Positions 11,099-20,971 of a stretch of 64,000 bases of DNA are shown one piece after another. The stretch is from contig JAHQRK010000028.1 of assembly GCA_019828595.1 (NCBI GenBank), positions 310,001 to 374,000 on the forward strand, written 5' to 3'. The DNA is from Aphanomyces cochlioides. Its lineage: Eukaryota; Oomycota; Saprolegniomycetes; Saprolegniales; Verrucalvaceae. The notes beneath the pieces were generated by a model. It searched no databases, was not told the origin of the DNA, and was given only the letters and a program-made list of their open reading frames with translations. The position numbers were made by a program, and so were the translations under genes. The number at the start of each line of letters is the position of its first letter. The first letter of the stretch is position 1.

Positions 11099-13821
11099 AT
11101 GGACAACCGATACCGAGCGCCGCCGTCTCCTTACGAGAGCCAGATGCACAAAGACCCACGTTTCCACAAGCGTCCTGTCTCCTCGGATGATTCGGACGAC
11201 GATTCGGACGAAGAAGTTCCCAAGAATCACCGACGACGGCAGCCTGTGCCTCAAACACAGGGCGCAGACGTCACGACGACCCCTCAAGTCAACAACGCAA
11301 GCCGAGCGCCGAAAAGTCGGCGGTCAATCTACTTACAAATCGTCATGGCGATAGCTGCGATTGGATGCTTCCTTCTCGGCGTGCTTCTCAAGTACAAGAA
11401 CTTGAGCCCTGGGATCATTTGGGGCTCCATTCTCACGTTGCTCTCCGTCATCGCGGTCCTGGTCTCGTACGCTAGCGACCCGTTGAGTCGTCAGCATCCC
11501 AACCCGCTTGTCTTTTGGCGCACGATCGCCGACGGCTTCTTTGTCGTACGTCTTCTTTCCGAACAATTTGTACGTATTTCATTCTCGTCTTCGAGTCATC
11601 TCATGATGATGGATGGATGTAGGTTCGTTGCCTTCAGTATGAATGCTCTCCATTGTGCAAGACATTCAACTGCGGTTGTGCCGTCACCCAAACGATGCCT
11701 CCACTTCCTGCAGGTGCTGACACTTGTGTCTTCTTCTCGGGCTTTTTCCAATTTTCGCTCCTCGCATCGGAATGCTGGTTTCTCTGCATGACGCTCAACT
11801 TGTTCTTGTCTTTGACAAATCCATTTACCGACTTCAAGCGAAACACGCGACTCTTTCACATGTTCTCGTGGGGTTTGCCACTCTTGACGGCCATCCTGCT
11901 CATGTCGATCGACAATTTCGCTGGCTATTCGGACTTTGACACGTGCTGGACGAACGCTCTTCGCGTAAGGCTACACCATTCTTGTTGGCTCAGTCGTCAT
12001 GTTTGTTGTTGTAGCACACGACTGTACCCAACCTCACGAGGGAGTGCGTCGCCAAGGGCAAAGACTTCATCTTGGAAGACAAATTTGGCTCACTCCAGAT
12101 CAACTACATTAGTTGGGGATTTTTCTACATCCCCATGGTGTTGTTCATCACAGTCGGGCTTGTTGTGTGGTTCTGGACGTACAATCGCCTTCGCGAAGGA
12201 TTGCCAGAGACGTATGGTGTGCGAAAGCAATCGATTGACCGTGCGCGATTCCTCGTCATGGCCGTTTCTGTCTACTGGGCGCTTGTTTTCGCTGTCTATG
12301 CGGCGGTAAGACATCCATATTATGAGTCCAACTCATTACCTCTTCTTATGGTAGTACTTGAGCATGCATGATAACCAGTCGAAGCGACGATGGAAGGAAG
12401 TGGTGAACTTCTTGATGGCCGCCAAAGGTTACGTCGATTTGGTCATTTGGTTCCACTTGAATGACTTCCGCGTGCCTCGACTGTCTGGCCTCTGCTCCAA
12501 GAGTGATAAAACCATTGACATTGATTTGAATCCCCAAGTAAATGCTGCCTTGCGCCGCGAAGTGCTCTTCTACACGACGTCCGGTATCATCCAAGCCGTT
12601 CAGCAAGCTGAAACCTTGGCGGAAGATGTCAAGGTGCAGCATCTTGCTCTGCGTCCACAAGGAGTGGCTGAATCATCCGATCGCAAGTTTACCAAGACGT
12701 TCCATGACTACGTTCCCCATGCCTTTCGCAAGATCCGTCAACGATTTGGCGTCGACAACATTCGTTACTTGAAATCGCTCTCGTCAACGGCCAAAGAACG
12801 TTTGAGCGAAGGTGCAAGTGGTGCCTTTATGTTCTTCTCAGGAGATGGCTCTCTCATTGTGAAGAGTACGTCGCCTGAAGAATGCCGCTTTCTTCGCTCG
12901 ATTGCCGAAGACTATGCAGCATACGTGGTTGCCCATCCAGAGACGCTCCTCACGCGCTTTTATGGTTGCCATTGTCTTGAACTCTATGGCCAAAAGTTTT
13001 CCTTTGTCGTGATGGCCAATTTGTTTGACACCAAACAAGTCATTCACAGCCGGTACGACATCAAAGGCTCTTGGGTGAATCGCAAGGGTGGACTTCCCAA
13101 GCGAGGCAAAAAGGTCACATGCCGTCACTGCAACCGTAAATACGTGTTTGAAAGCACGGCCAAGGAAGACTTCAATTGCGACGTTCGCCTTGGTGGCCAT
13201 GAGCCCAATATTGTCTTGAAGGACAGTGATTTGACTCAAAAGCTCAAACTAGAAACCAGTGTCGCCGTCACTTTGTACCGCCAGCTTGAAGCCGATAGCA
13301 ACTTGCTTTGCCAATATGGAATCATGGACTACTCGCTTCTCATGGGCATCCATGATGTCGAGTTTAGCGTTGAAGTGATGGACCATGGAAGTCGCCGTCA
13401 CTTGTTGCCGTCCCAGACGATGCCGCCTAGATCTGGCAGACGTGATGCCAACACTGTTGTTGGACCAGCCTATTATCACCTTGGGATCATTGATATTCTC
13501 CAAACTTGGACATTTGAAAAGCGCATGGAACGATTCCTCAAGATTCATCTGCGCCGTGTTGACGGCGATGGTCTCTCGGCTATTGAGCCTGAGAAGTACA
13601 AGAAGCGTTTCCAAGCCAAGATGGCTGACATTCTTGGTGTGAGCCATTTGATTGCTGGAACTGATACCTCCCCTCATGATATCTATACTGCAATCCAAAA
13701 CTCTCAGATGGATATCGAAGCATCTGAAGGCGCTGAAGACAACCATCCACGGTCCATGCCTTACCTGACGCACACAGGATCGCTCTCTGACTATGCATCT
13801 TCGGGCCACATTCATTTGTAA
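11099..13821 (+). CDS. GPCR-PIPK: seven-transmembrane receptor fused to phosphatidylinositol-phosphate kinase
   Basis: Four introns are seen (near 11545-11622, 11965-12014, 12306-12354). A charged N-terminus (DDSDDDSDEE) is followed by hydrophobic helices from about 11325 to 12500 (for example IYLQIVMAIAAIGCFLLGVLL and WGFFYIPMVLFITVGLVVWF), forming a multi-pass receptor region. The C-terminal PIP-kinase domain (about 12690-13650) shows GASGAFMFFSGDGSLIVKS, the catalytic RYDIKGSWVNR, HEPNIVLKD and MDYSLLMGIHD. This fusion is known from oomycetes and Dictyostelium (RpkA). It is expected to couple an extracellular signal to PIP2 synthesis at a membrane. Within the kinase a CRHC pair and a later Cys (about 13119-13180) look like a small metal-binding insert. 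The ligand is unknown. Confidence 0.92.
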
Positions 13822-14029
13822 TCTGTAAAGAGTATTCGTTTGGATTTTGACTTGTCCTAACAGTTGAAATCACGTCAAATGAGTCTGACAGGCACCCAGC
13901 GCTCAGTAGGAATACGAATAAAATTGTCATTCGCTCGTGCTTCAAAGTGCTGGAGGATAGTCTATCTCGCTGTACTTTGGTAACTCCTCGGGTCACGAAA
14001 CTGCCAGTTGTGAAACACCTGCGAGCATC

Positions 14030-15940
14030 ATGCACCGGCTTGGCATCCGCAATGCCGAAGTGGCTGTGATAAACGATGAGATGATTCAGCAAAGTGTGGT
14101 CAAAGACTCGGTTGATGCCGCTAATGAGCCTGCCATCAATGACCACGCAGAAGGTATCGACATGGTGGACTTCACAAAATTGAAGGTGCTTTCGTTGTCG
14201 TTTAAGAACATCTTCAAGATCGATAACCTCATCACGCTAAGAAACTTGACCAAGCTCCAGCTAGACAATAATGTCATTCAAGAAATCGAAGGGATATCCC
14301 ATCTCACGAACCTCACGTGGCTGGACCTATCCTTCAACAACATTTCAGAGATCAAAGGTCTTGATACGCTAACAAAGCTCCAGGATCTCACACTTTTCAA
14401 CAATAATATCTCAAAGTTGGAAAATTTGGATCAGCTCAAGAACCTCCAAGTGCTCTCTGTTGGCAACAATTCCCTCGGGACAACTGATGGCCTCTTGTAT
14501 TTAAAATGCTTGGAGAAATTGAGAGTACTCAACTTGGAGGGAAATCCTGTCTGCGCCGACCCTGAATACAAAACGTAGGATAAGGTTCGATCCATTCGGG
14601 CTGACCAATTTGATGAGATAGGTTCGTGTTGGCGCACCTGGAGAAACTCAAGTACCTGGACAATTCCCTTGTCGACGCAGCTGAAGTCATTCAAGCGAAG
14701 GAGCAATATCAAGTACCGGAGACACTTGCTTCTTGACTTTTTGACTGTGCCTAGGATGAGCTTGAAGAAATGAAAGAAGTGAAAGCCATTGAAGACGCAG
14801 CTCTGGCAAGAGAAGAGGAGAACCGCAAATACAATATGATTCTTCGAGACGCCAACATCATTATTCTTGAGGCACACTGGGATTGACGACTTCAATTGAG
14901 AAAGTTGTAGACATTGTTGGTCGACATGTTCAAGGAAGACACAGAAATTAGCAAGATTGAAGTGTTGCCAGGTAGGTGCTGGTGCCACATCTTTCAGTCA
15001 TTTGATTGCTAGGACTTCGAAATCTCATTGACGACTACACAGAAAAGGTCAAAACGGCCACTGAAGACATCAAACTCGTGCTGTTGGACAAACATGCCAC
15101 GATCCAGAAAGAATGTGCGACGTACAAGGCCCAGTATGATAAGGAAAATGCAGCTACACAGAAGATGAGTATTGCTGCCTGCGAGCGATACCGACAAATT
15201 GCAAAGCAGCTCTTCAAGCAAACATCTTCCGGTGCAGAAGGGGACATTACCCGAGTCATGGCTGAGGCCCAGGCTGCATGCAATGCACTCAACACCGAGC
15301 TCATGGGGTACGAGTCAAGTCTAGTTGAGTTTGCTCAAGAAGCTATTGCAACATTGGATGTTCGAATTGAAGCCGTCGGGAACGAGTCACGCGGTATTGC
15401 AACAGAACACTTTCGCAATGTCGAGCAGATGGAGAACAACTTCTTTGACGCTGTGACGCAGGTAGAATTTTCGTTCTCGTTCCCTCTTCGATCATGATCG
15501 TGGTATTCATTTAGCTTGCTTCCAACTTACTGGAACGATTGGCTACTGAAGATGGAGAAGATGATGATTTCTTGAGTGATGAGTGTCGTGCAATTCTCAA
15601 CGACAGGGACGCCCTCAACAATGCCATCAACGGATCGCACGACATCCACATTGGCAAATTGCTCGCACAAGAAGACTTGATGCGCGAACAGAACGTTGCC
15701 AAGATCCACGATGTACGATCCGGCGAATTTTCATCCCTTTATCAATTGATTGATGCTTTAGATCATCAAGACGACCAAAGCTGACGAATGGTCTCGCAAT
15801 CGTAAACGTGTGGCGGAGATCGTCAACATGAAGGTACATACAAGTCGACGATCGCATCTTGATGTGCCTAGGAGAAACACACGGCCGAGATCCTTGCTCT
15901 TCGCGATGAGCTTAATCGTCCCGAAGATGACTTCTACTAA
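14030..15940 (+). CDS. DRC3: Dynein regulatory complex subunit 3 (LRRC48-like)
   Basis: The N-terminal part (14150-14560) is a run of SDS22-like leucine-rich repeats (LTKLQLDNNVIQEI, LTWLDLSFNNISEI, LQDLTLFNNNISKL, LEKLRVLNLEGNPVC). A long charged coiled-coil follows, ending DELNRPEDDFY at 15940. An opening INDEMIQQSV before the repeats and the coiled-coil tail match DRC3, a subunit of the nexin-dynein regulatory complex that links outer doublets in motile axonemes. About seven introns of 40-60 nt are needed. One near 14869-14907 begins with GC rather than GT. The presence of this gene indicates a flagellated life stage. The SDS22-type repeats alone would be less specific. Confidence 0.8.
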
Positions 15941-15991
15941 GATTGCTCTTGATGTTTCCCGCGCAAATGGGAAAGTCCAATTTTTCAAATA

Positions 15992-16066
15992 TAATCCGGA
16001 TAAAAACTAATTTTCCGGATTTTGTGGGGTATCCGGATAATCTAACTGTCTCACCTATCCGGATAT
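15992..16066. promoter_or_regulatory. Cluster of four CCGGAT elements upstream of the double cytochrome-b5 gene
   Basis: ATCCGGATAA at 15994, TTCCGGAT at 16013, ATCCGGATAA at 16031 and TATCCGGATA at 16056 lie between the DRC3 stop and the ATG at 16174, with the nearest copy 108 bp away. This is the densest cluster of the motif here. Regulatory role is inferred from position. Confidence 0.55.
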
Positions 16067-16173
16067 TGTCACTTCTCGAAGAAGCATCTCGATAGAGCTA
16101 TGCGTCACCGTAAATTCATTCATTCATTCATCTCGGCACATCACAATTGAAAAAAGTTGGAAGAGCTCACTCA

Positions 16174-16938
16174 ATGGAAGTGAACCTAAGCAGTGAAGTC
16201 TTGCTCGGCGTGGGCATGGCAGTTGCAGCCATCTTTATGATCCAGTCGTTTCTATCGTCGCCTCAAGCTCCGACGCGCGTCCCTCCATCGCAGAAGCCAG
16301 CTTCAAAAAAGGAGGAGGAGCCTGTCAAGCAGCGATATTTCACACTGGAAGAGCTGCGTGTATTCAATGGCGAAAACGACAAGCCAATTTACATTGCCAT
16401 CAAGGGTGTCGTGTACGATGTGAGCCGCAAGCGTGATTTCTATGGTCCCGGTGAAGGCTATCATTTGTTTGCTGGACGTGAAGCTGCTCGCGCGTTGGCG
16501 AAAATGTCGTTTGAACCAGCCGACTTGGACAATACTGACATCAGCGATTTGAGCTTTATGGAAAAAGAAATCCTCAAGGACTGGATCGAAAAGTTTACCG
16601 ACTACAACGCGTATCCTATTGTTGGCCGCGTGCTCGAGAAGAAAGACTTGACGTTGGAAGAGCTGAGCAAATACACGACGCTCCCTATTTACGTCGCGAT
16701 ACGTGGCGTCATTTACGACGTCTCTATTGGTGGTCTCGATCACTATGGACCAAAGGGTGGCTACAAAATGTTTGCTGGACGCGATGCCACGCGTGCATTG
16801 GCACTCATGTCGTTTGACGAAGCCCATCTTGCGAATCCAACCACGGATGGACTTACGGAAGAGCAACTCAAGACCCTTGCCGACTGGGAATCCAAGTTTC
16901 AAAGCAAGTACGGTGTCGTCGGCAAAGTTATTTCGTAG
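16174..16938 (+). CDS. PGRMC-like protein with two tandem cytochrome b5/heme-steroid-binding domains
   Basis: A single-exon protein of 254 residues. An N-terminal membrane anchor (LLGVGMAVAAIFMIQSFL, residues about 9-27) is followed by a Pro/Lys linker. Two copies of the MAPR domain follow: FTLEELRVFNG...YIAIKGVVYDVS...GYHLFAGREAARALAKMSF, and LTLEELSKYTT...YVAIRGVIYDVS...GYKMFAGRDATRALALMSF. Each domain ends in an aromatic-rich WIEKF or WESKF block. MAPR proteins (PGRMC1/2, neudesin, Dap1) bind heme and support cytochrome P450s and sterol metabolism, usually with one domain. Two in one chain is unusual. The start at 16174 is the first ATG before the anchor. Confidence 0.87.
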   Translation: MEVNLSSEVLLGVGMAVAAIFMIQSFLSSPQAPTRVPPSQKPASKKEEEPVKQRYFTLEELRVFNGENDKPIYIAIKGVVYDVSRKRDFYGPGEGYHLFAGREAARALAKMSFEPADLDNTDISDLSFMEKEILKDWIEKFTDYNAYPIVGRVLEKKDLTLEELSKYTTLPIYVAIRGVIYDVSIGGLDHYGPKGGYKMFAGRDATRALALMSFDEAHLANPTTDGLTEEQLKTLADWESKFQSKYGVVGKVIS

Positions 16939-17128
16939 ATGCTTTTATCATTTTTTGAATGAATTTTGAGCCGGTTTCCGTGACGCCTTCATAGATAGCT
17001 CCAAGTCATTCCAGGGACAGCACGTTAGACGACGCGTGGTCGGTGAGGCTGTCCTGTACCGACAGAGACGTGAACCCAAGATCGTAGATTTGGACAGATT
17101 GCCATCAGAGCTGAGAGTTTAAAGTTCC

Positions 17129-17151
17129 ATCCGGATAGATATTCCGGATAA
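17129..17151. promoter_or_regulatory. ATCCGGATA...TTCCGGATAA pair upstream of the tomosyn-like gene
   Basis: Two CCGGATA copies 13 bp apart end 54 bp upstream of the ATG at 17205. They match the motif found at seven other starts in the window. Confidence 0.5.
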
Positions 17152-17204
17152 GATGGATCCTGTCAAAGTTCATTTCCTTTTTCGCGCAAGAAACGGATCC
17201 AGGA

Positions 17205-20200
17205 ATGGGAAACCAAGCATCGTCGCCGCGAAAGAAGAGACAGCAGGGAGATATTCAAAGCCTTATCCAACAAGACAAAGCATCCGAAGAACCATGTCCA
17301 TCAAGGCTAACCCCAGCGATGTTTCAACTCCAGTCAGTCGGGCATCATGGACTTCCCAGTCAACCCACTGTTGTATGCTACGTTCCGATGCTTGGCCTCT
17401 TGGCGGTTGCGACAGGATACCAACAGCTCAAAGTGTATGGCCAAGATGGATTGGAAGTGTATCTTCCATGTCGTAAAGAGAAGAGTCACAGCGCAGGAGC
17501 GACCGCGACTTTCTTGGAGTATACAAGCAGCGGGAAGCTCGTGCTCGTCATGTCGGACAGTGCAGTGCAGGTGATTGATCTCACGCTGCTGCAAGAAGGC
17601 AAGAGCGTTGTCGTGGCTGAGCTACCCCCGAGGTTGGTTGATATCTTCAGGAAACGTTGCTAATGTTATTTCTAGTTGGACGACTTGCCGTATCACAGCA
17701 CTCGAGACGATTCGACACCACAAGGCCACACCTTTCTTCTACCTTGCACTGGATGATGGATCTGTCCAGGTACCCATGACAATAGCTAGTTATTGAAATC
17801 ATCCAGGTTGTCCATGAAACCACATGTCAATTTGCTACGTACGCAATTCAACCAAGTGATGTTGGCGTGGCCACCAGTAAGGACAACGACGCTATCTTTG
17901 TGTCAGCCTTGGCATGCAACCCGAGCGACCCCAACCAACTTTTGCTGGCGTATGAAGATCTAGATGTAGTTTTTCTGTGGGATATTGCCAAGCAGAAAGT
18001 CATTGGGAAGACTGTCTCGACTGCTCAAAGTGATTGTGCTGTTCGGTCGTTAGCGTGGCATATCAGTGGTAAAAGATTTGCAGTTGGCTTCGAAAATGGC
18101 GCGCTGGGTGTCTACCGATCGGACAAACAGCAGCAAGCGCTGTACAAAATCGTCGGCCAAGTTGTCGTGGAGAAACCACTTCCAATCACTCGAATTGATT
18201 GGATCTCGACGAACGCTGCAATTCCCGGCGCGATTGTATTTGCTGGTGGTCACTACACCAAGGGCTTGACCATTTGCTATCCATCACGGGACGGAAACGA
18301 TCGAGGCCCGAAAGAAATGCTTTCTGAATTGACTTCCAATCCAAACCAATTTCCTTGGAAAACCATGCTCGTTCCTACTCACAATGAATCCGGTGTGATG
18401 GATTTTGTCACGGTTTCCCGTGTTGTCCCTGCCACATCGTCGTCATTTCCGTTTACAAGTGTCGTCTTGTCTGGAAACCCCATGGAAGGATGTAAACCAT
18501 CAGTTGGAGTTGTTCAATTGCCATGCTCTGTGGTTGCTCCATTTACACCCAAGGAAGAATGGATTTGGTTGGATTCGCCACCTTTGGCACAACCGCTCCC
18601 ATCTACAACGCTGCAATCGAGCGATCTCTTGGCCATGGAACTGGTCACACTTCGTGGTACTGATGGCTCGTTCCGTGATGAATTGTTTACGTCGTGCGTC
18701 CAAGTACCAGAGAGCGCTCCTCTTGGTGGATGGGAATCTCCTATAACGGGAGGCTTTGTCGAACAGGTGAAGCCACAATTGCCTCCAGACGTGCTCGATG
18801 CGCTGGAACCCGATCAATACAATCGCGCAAGTCTTATGGTGACTGGTCACCATGACAGCCGCATTCGAATTTGGGAAATGCTTGCTCCAACTGACGGAAC
18901 AAGCCGTGGCTTGTTAAACTTGCTCCATGTCGTCGACGTGAAAACTGTTCTGCGCGATCCCATTTCAGCTGTTTGTTTTTCTCCTCTCGCGAGATTGCTC
19001 TTGGTTGGCACATCATCTGGTGAATTTGGCGTGTTTACCTTTCAAGATGGGTTTCACTTTGTCTTCTCGCTTCATGTGCACTCAAGCGCGATTGACTACT
19101 TTGCTCACAACAATAATTCCATGGTCGCGATGGCCGATGCATTTGGAGTTGTCTCGATTGTCAATTTGAAGTCACAAGAGTACAAGTTGGCCATTTTCGA
19201 CATTTCAACTGAGGAAGCTGTGTCTGTGAATTCACTCTTGATTCATGGAAGTTCACTCTTTGTCGGTCGTGGCAATGGTCATGTCGACGTCTATCATCTT
19301 GAATCCGCCGAATGTCTTCTTGAATGCAGCACTGGAAGTGAAGGATTAGTGTCGGCGATGCTCTTGATCGACGAAGACGGAGCCTTGATCGAAGCAGCAT
19401 CGCCGTCACCTCGAGGTACTTTCGCTATCAAATTGATCTCATTCTTGTGGAATAGAATCTCCAATTCAGGAGGATAGCCCAATTGATTCATCGACGAAAG
19501 CCTTGGTGGATCAAATTTTGGAGACATGTCCACCTACAAACGAGACGTCATTTTCGTTGGGAAAGACTGTGTCTGTTTGTGTCGAAGCTGGCCCGTTGGG
19601 GATCTTTCTAGTCGATGATATTGACGACCGCGCCGTTCTCAAGGTTATCTAATCATAATGCATATGAAAATGACGTGGTTTCCCTAGGGATTTGTGCCCG
19701 AGGATGCCAATGCAGAATTGCAAGTGGCCAAGGGTGTTGTTCCAGGTAGCACGTTGGTTGAAATCAACGGCGTCGATGTTCGTCGATTGAAAAGAACCGA
19801 CGTCATTGCAGTCGTCGGGTCTTTGGTTGACGTAGCCAAGCAACTCACTTACACACTTCCCGAAGAACAGACTGCCTCATTAGTCCTGTGTTCTGTGGGG
19901 CGATCGATCCAACTCTTTGTCATGCCGCCTCCCGGCGCCGACAAACGCATTACTTGCAAGGTGGAAACACAAGTCCAAGTAGGAGCCACCGTGGTGGCCA
20001 TGGCCGTTTGCAGTGTCCCTGTCGAAGGCAGGTATGAAAAAGGATCCTGCGTCATATGAATGATCACGACAACATCTAGTATGGAAAATACCTTGATTGT
20101 CGTCGATCAAAGTGGTTTTATCTATATCTTGGCACTACCAAGTCTTCACTTAATTTGGAGTGCGCTGTGTCCTTCGGAATTGTTATCTGGGTATGCATTT

Positions 20201-20852
20201 GATCACATGCATGTGCATATTAATCCAACGGCGGGCGAAATTGTTCTCTGCACTTGCTTCGGTGATGTGGCGCGATATTCAGTCTTTGGGAATGATATGG
20301 CGTCTGAAGTGACAATGCTTCAATCGGTTTGTCAAGTGTGACCCTTCAACGTGCTCAGTATCAATCTAGATGACGTCTCGCACAAAATTGACCACTCCAT
20401 CAATCGAGGTAGAGGCAGAGGCTGCTGAGAAACGAGCGGCAGGGGGTGGAGGCTTTCTCAAGCTGTTTGCTGCCAAAGAAATCGACTTGAATACGGTTTA
20501 ATATCTGTGACGAGCTCGTCGTAAAAAGTGTGTAGGTGTTTGTTGTTCCTTCAATCGAAGAAGACGAACGCAAGCAGTTGATGGGTGATCGATCAGGCCA
20601 ACCCCCACCTCATCCATCCGCTACTTCCAACATGGCTGGCACAATGGATGCCTTACAGCAAGCATCACAGGTCCGTAAACTCAAGCTGATTCAAATAAGC
20701 TGACATGGGATTAGAATTTGCACCTTCGCGGTGAAAAATTGTCTGGTCTTGAAGAAAAGACTGAGCGGCTCAAGAATCGCGCCGACGAGTTTTACCAAAC
20801 GATGAAAGCATTCAATGACAAGGAAGCCAAGAAGAAATGGTACCAACTTTAA
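17205..20852 (+). CDS. Tomosyn/Lgl-like WD40 protein with inserted PDZ domain and C-terminal R-SNARE
   Basis: The N-terminus MGNQASS fits an N-myristoylation site. A large WD40-like region (about 17290-19480, and resuming about 20060-20340) shows repeats such as LLVGTSSGEFGVFTF and SRIRIWEM, as in the double propeller of tomosyn/STXBP5 and Lgl. Between them, about 19540-19870, is a PDZ-like domain (VCVEAGPLGIFLVDDI, then VVPGSTLVEINGVDVRRLKRTDVIAVV). The C-terminus after 20710 reads LRGEKLSGLEEKTERLKNRA, an R-SNARE heptad segment with the zero-layer Arg, and ends KKWYQL. Tomosyns compete with synaptobrevin for Q-SNAREs and restrain fusion. About eight short introns are present. A PDZ inside this architecture is not standard for the family. 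Confidence 0.8.
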
Positions 20853-20953
20853 CAGAATAGTTCATGTTACCTGTGTCTTCATACTTCATGTGCTTTCTTG
20901 CACTCTTGGATTCGTTTGGATCGCAAATTTGATAATGGCGTGCCTTTCCAAAC

Positions 20954-20971
20954 TATCCGGATGTCCGGATA
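20954..20971. promoter_or_regulatory. TATCCGG-ATGT-CCGGATA inverted pair spanning the proposed start codon
   Basis: Two exact 7-bp half-sites are separated by ATGT, and the ATG of the next gene (20961) lies in that spacer. Either the element is within a few bases of the start of translation, or the true ATG lies further downstream (Met codon 18 is in frame). Confidence 0.5.
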
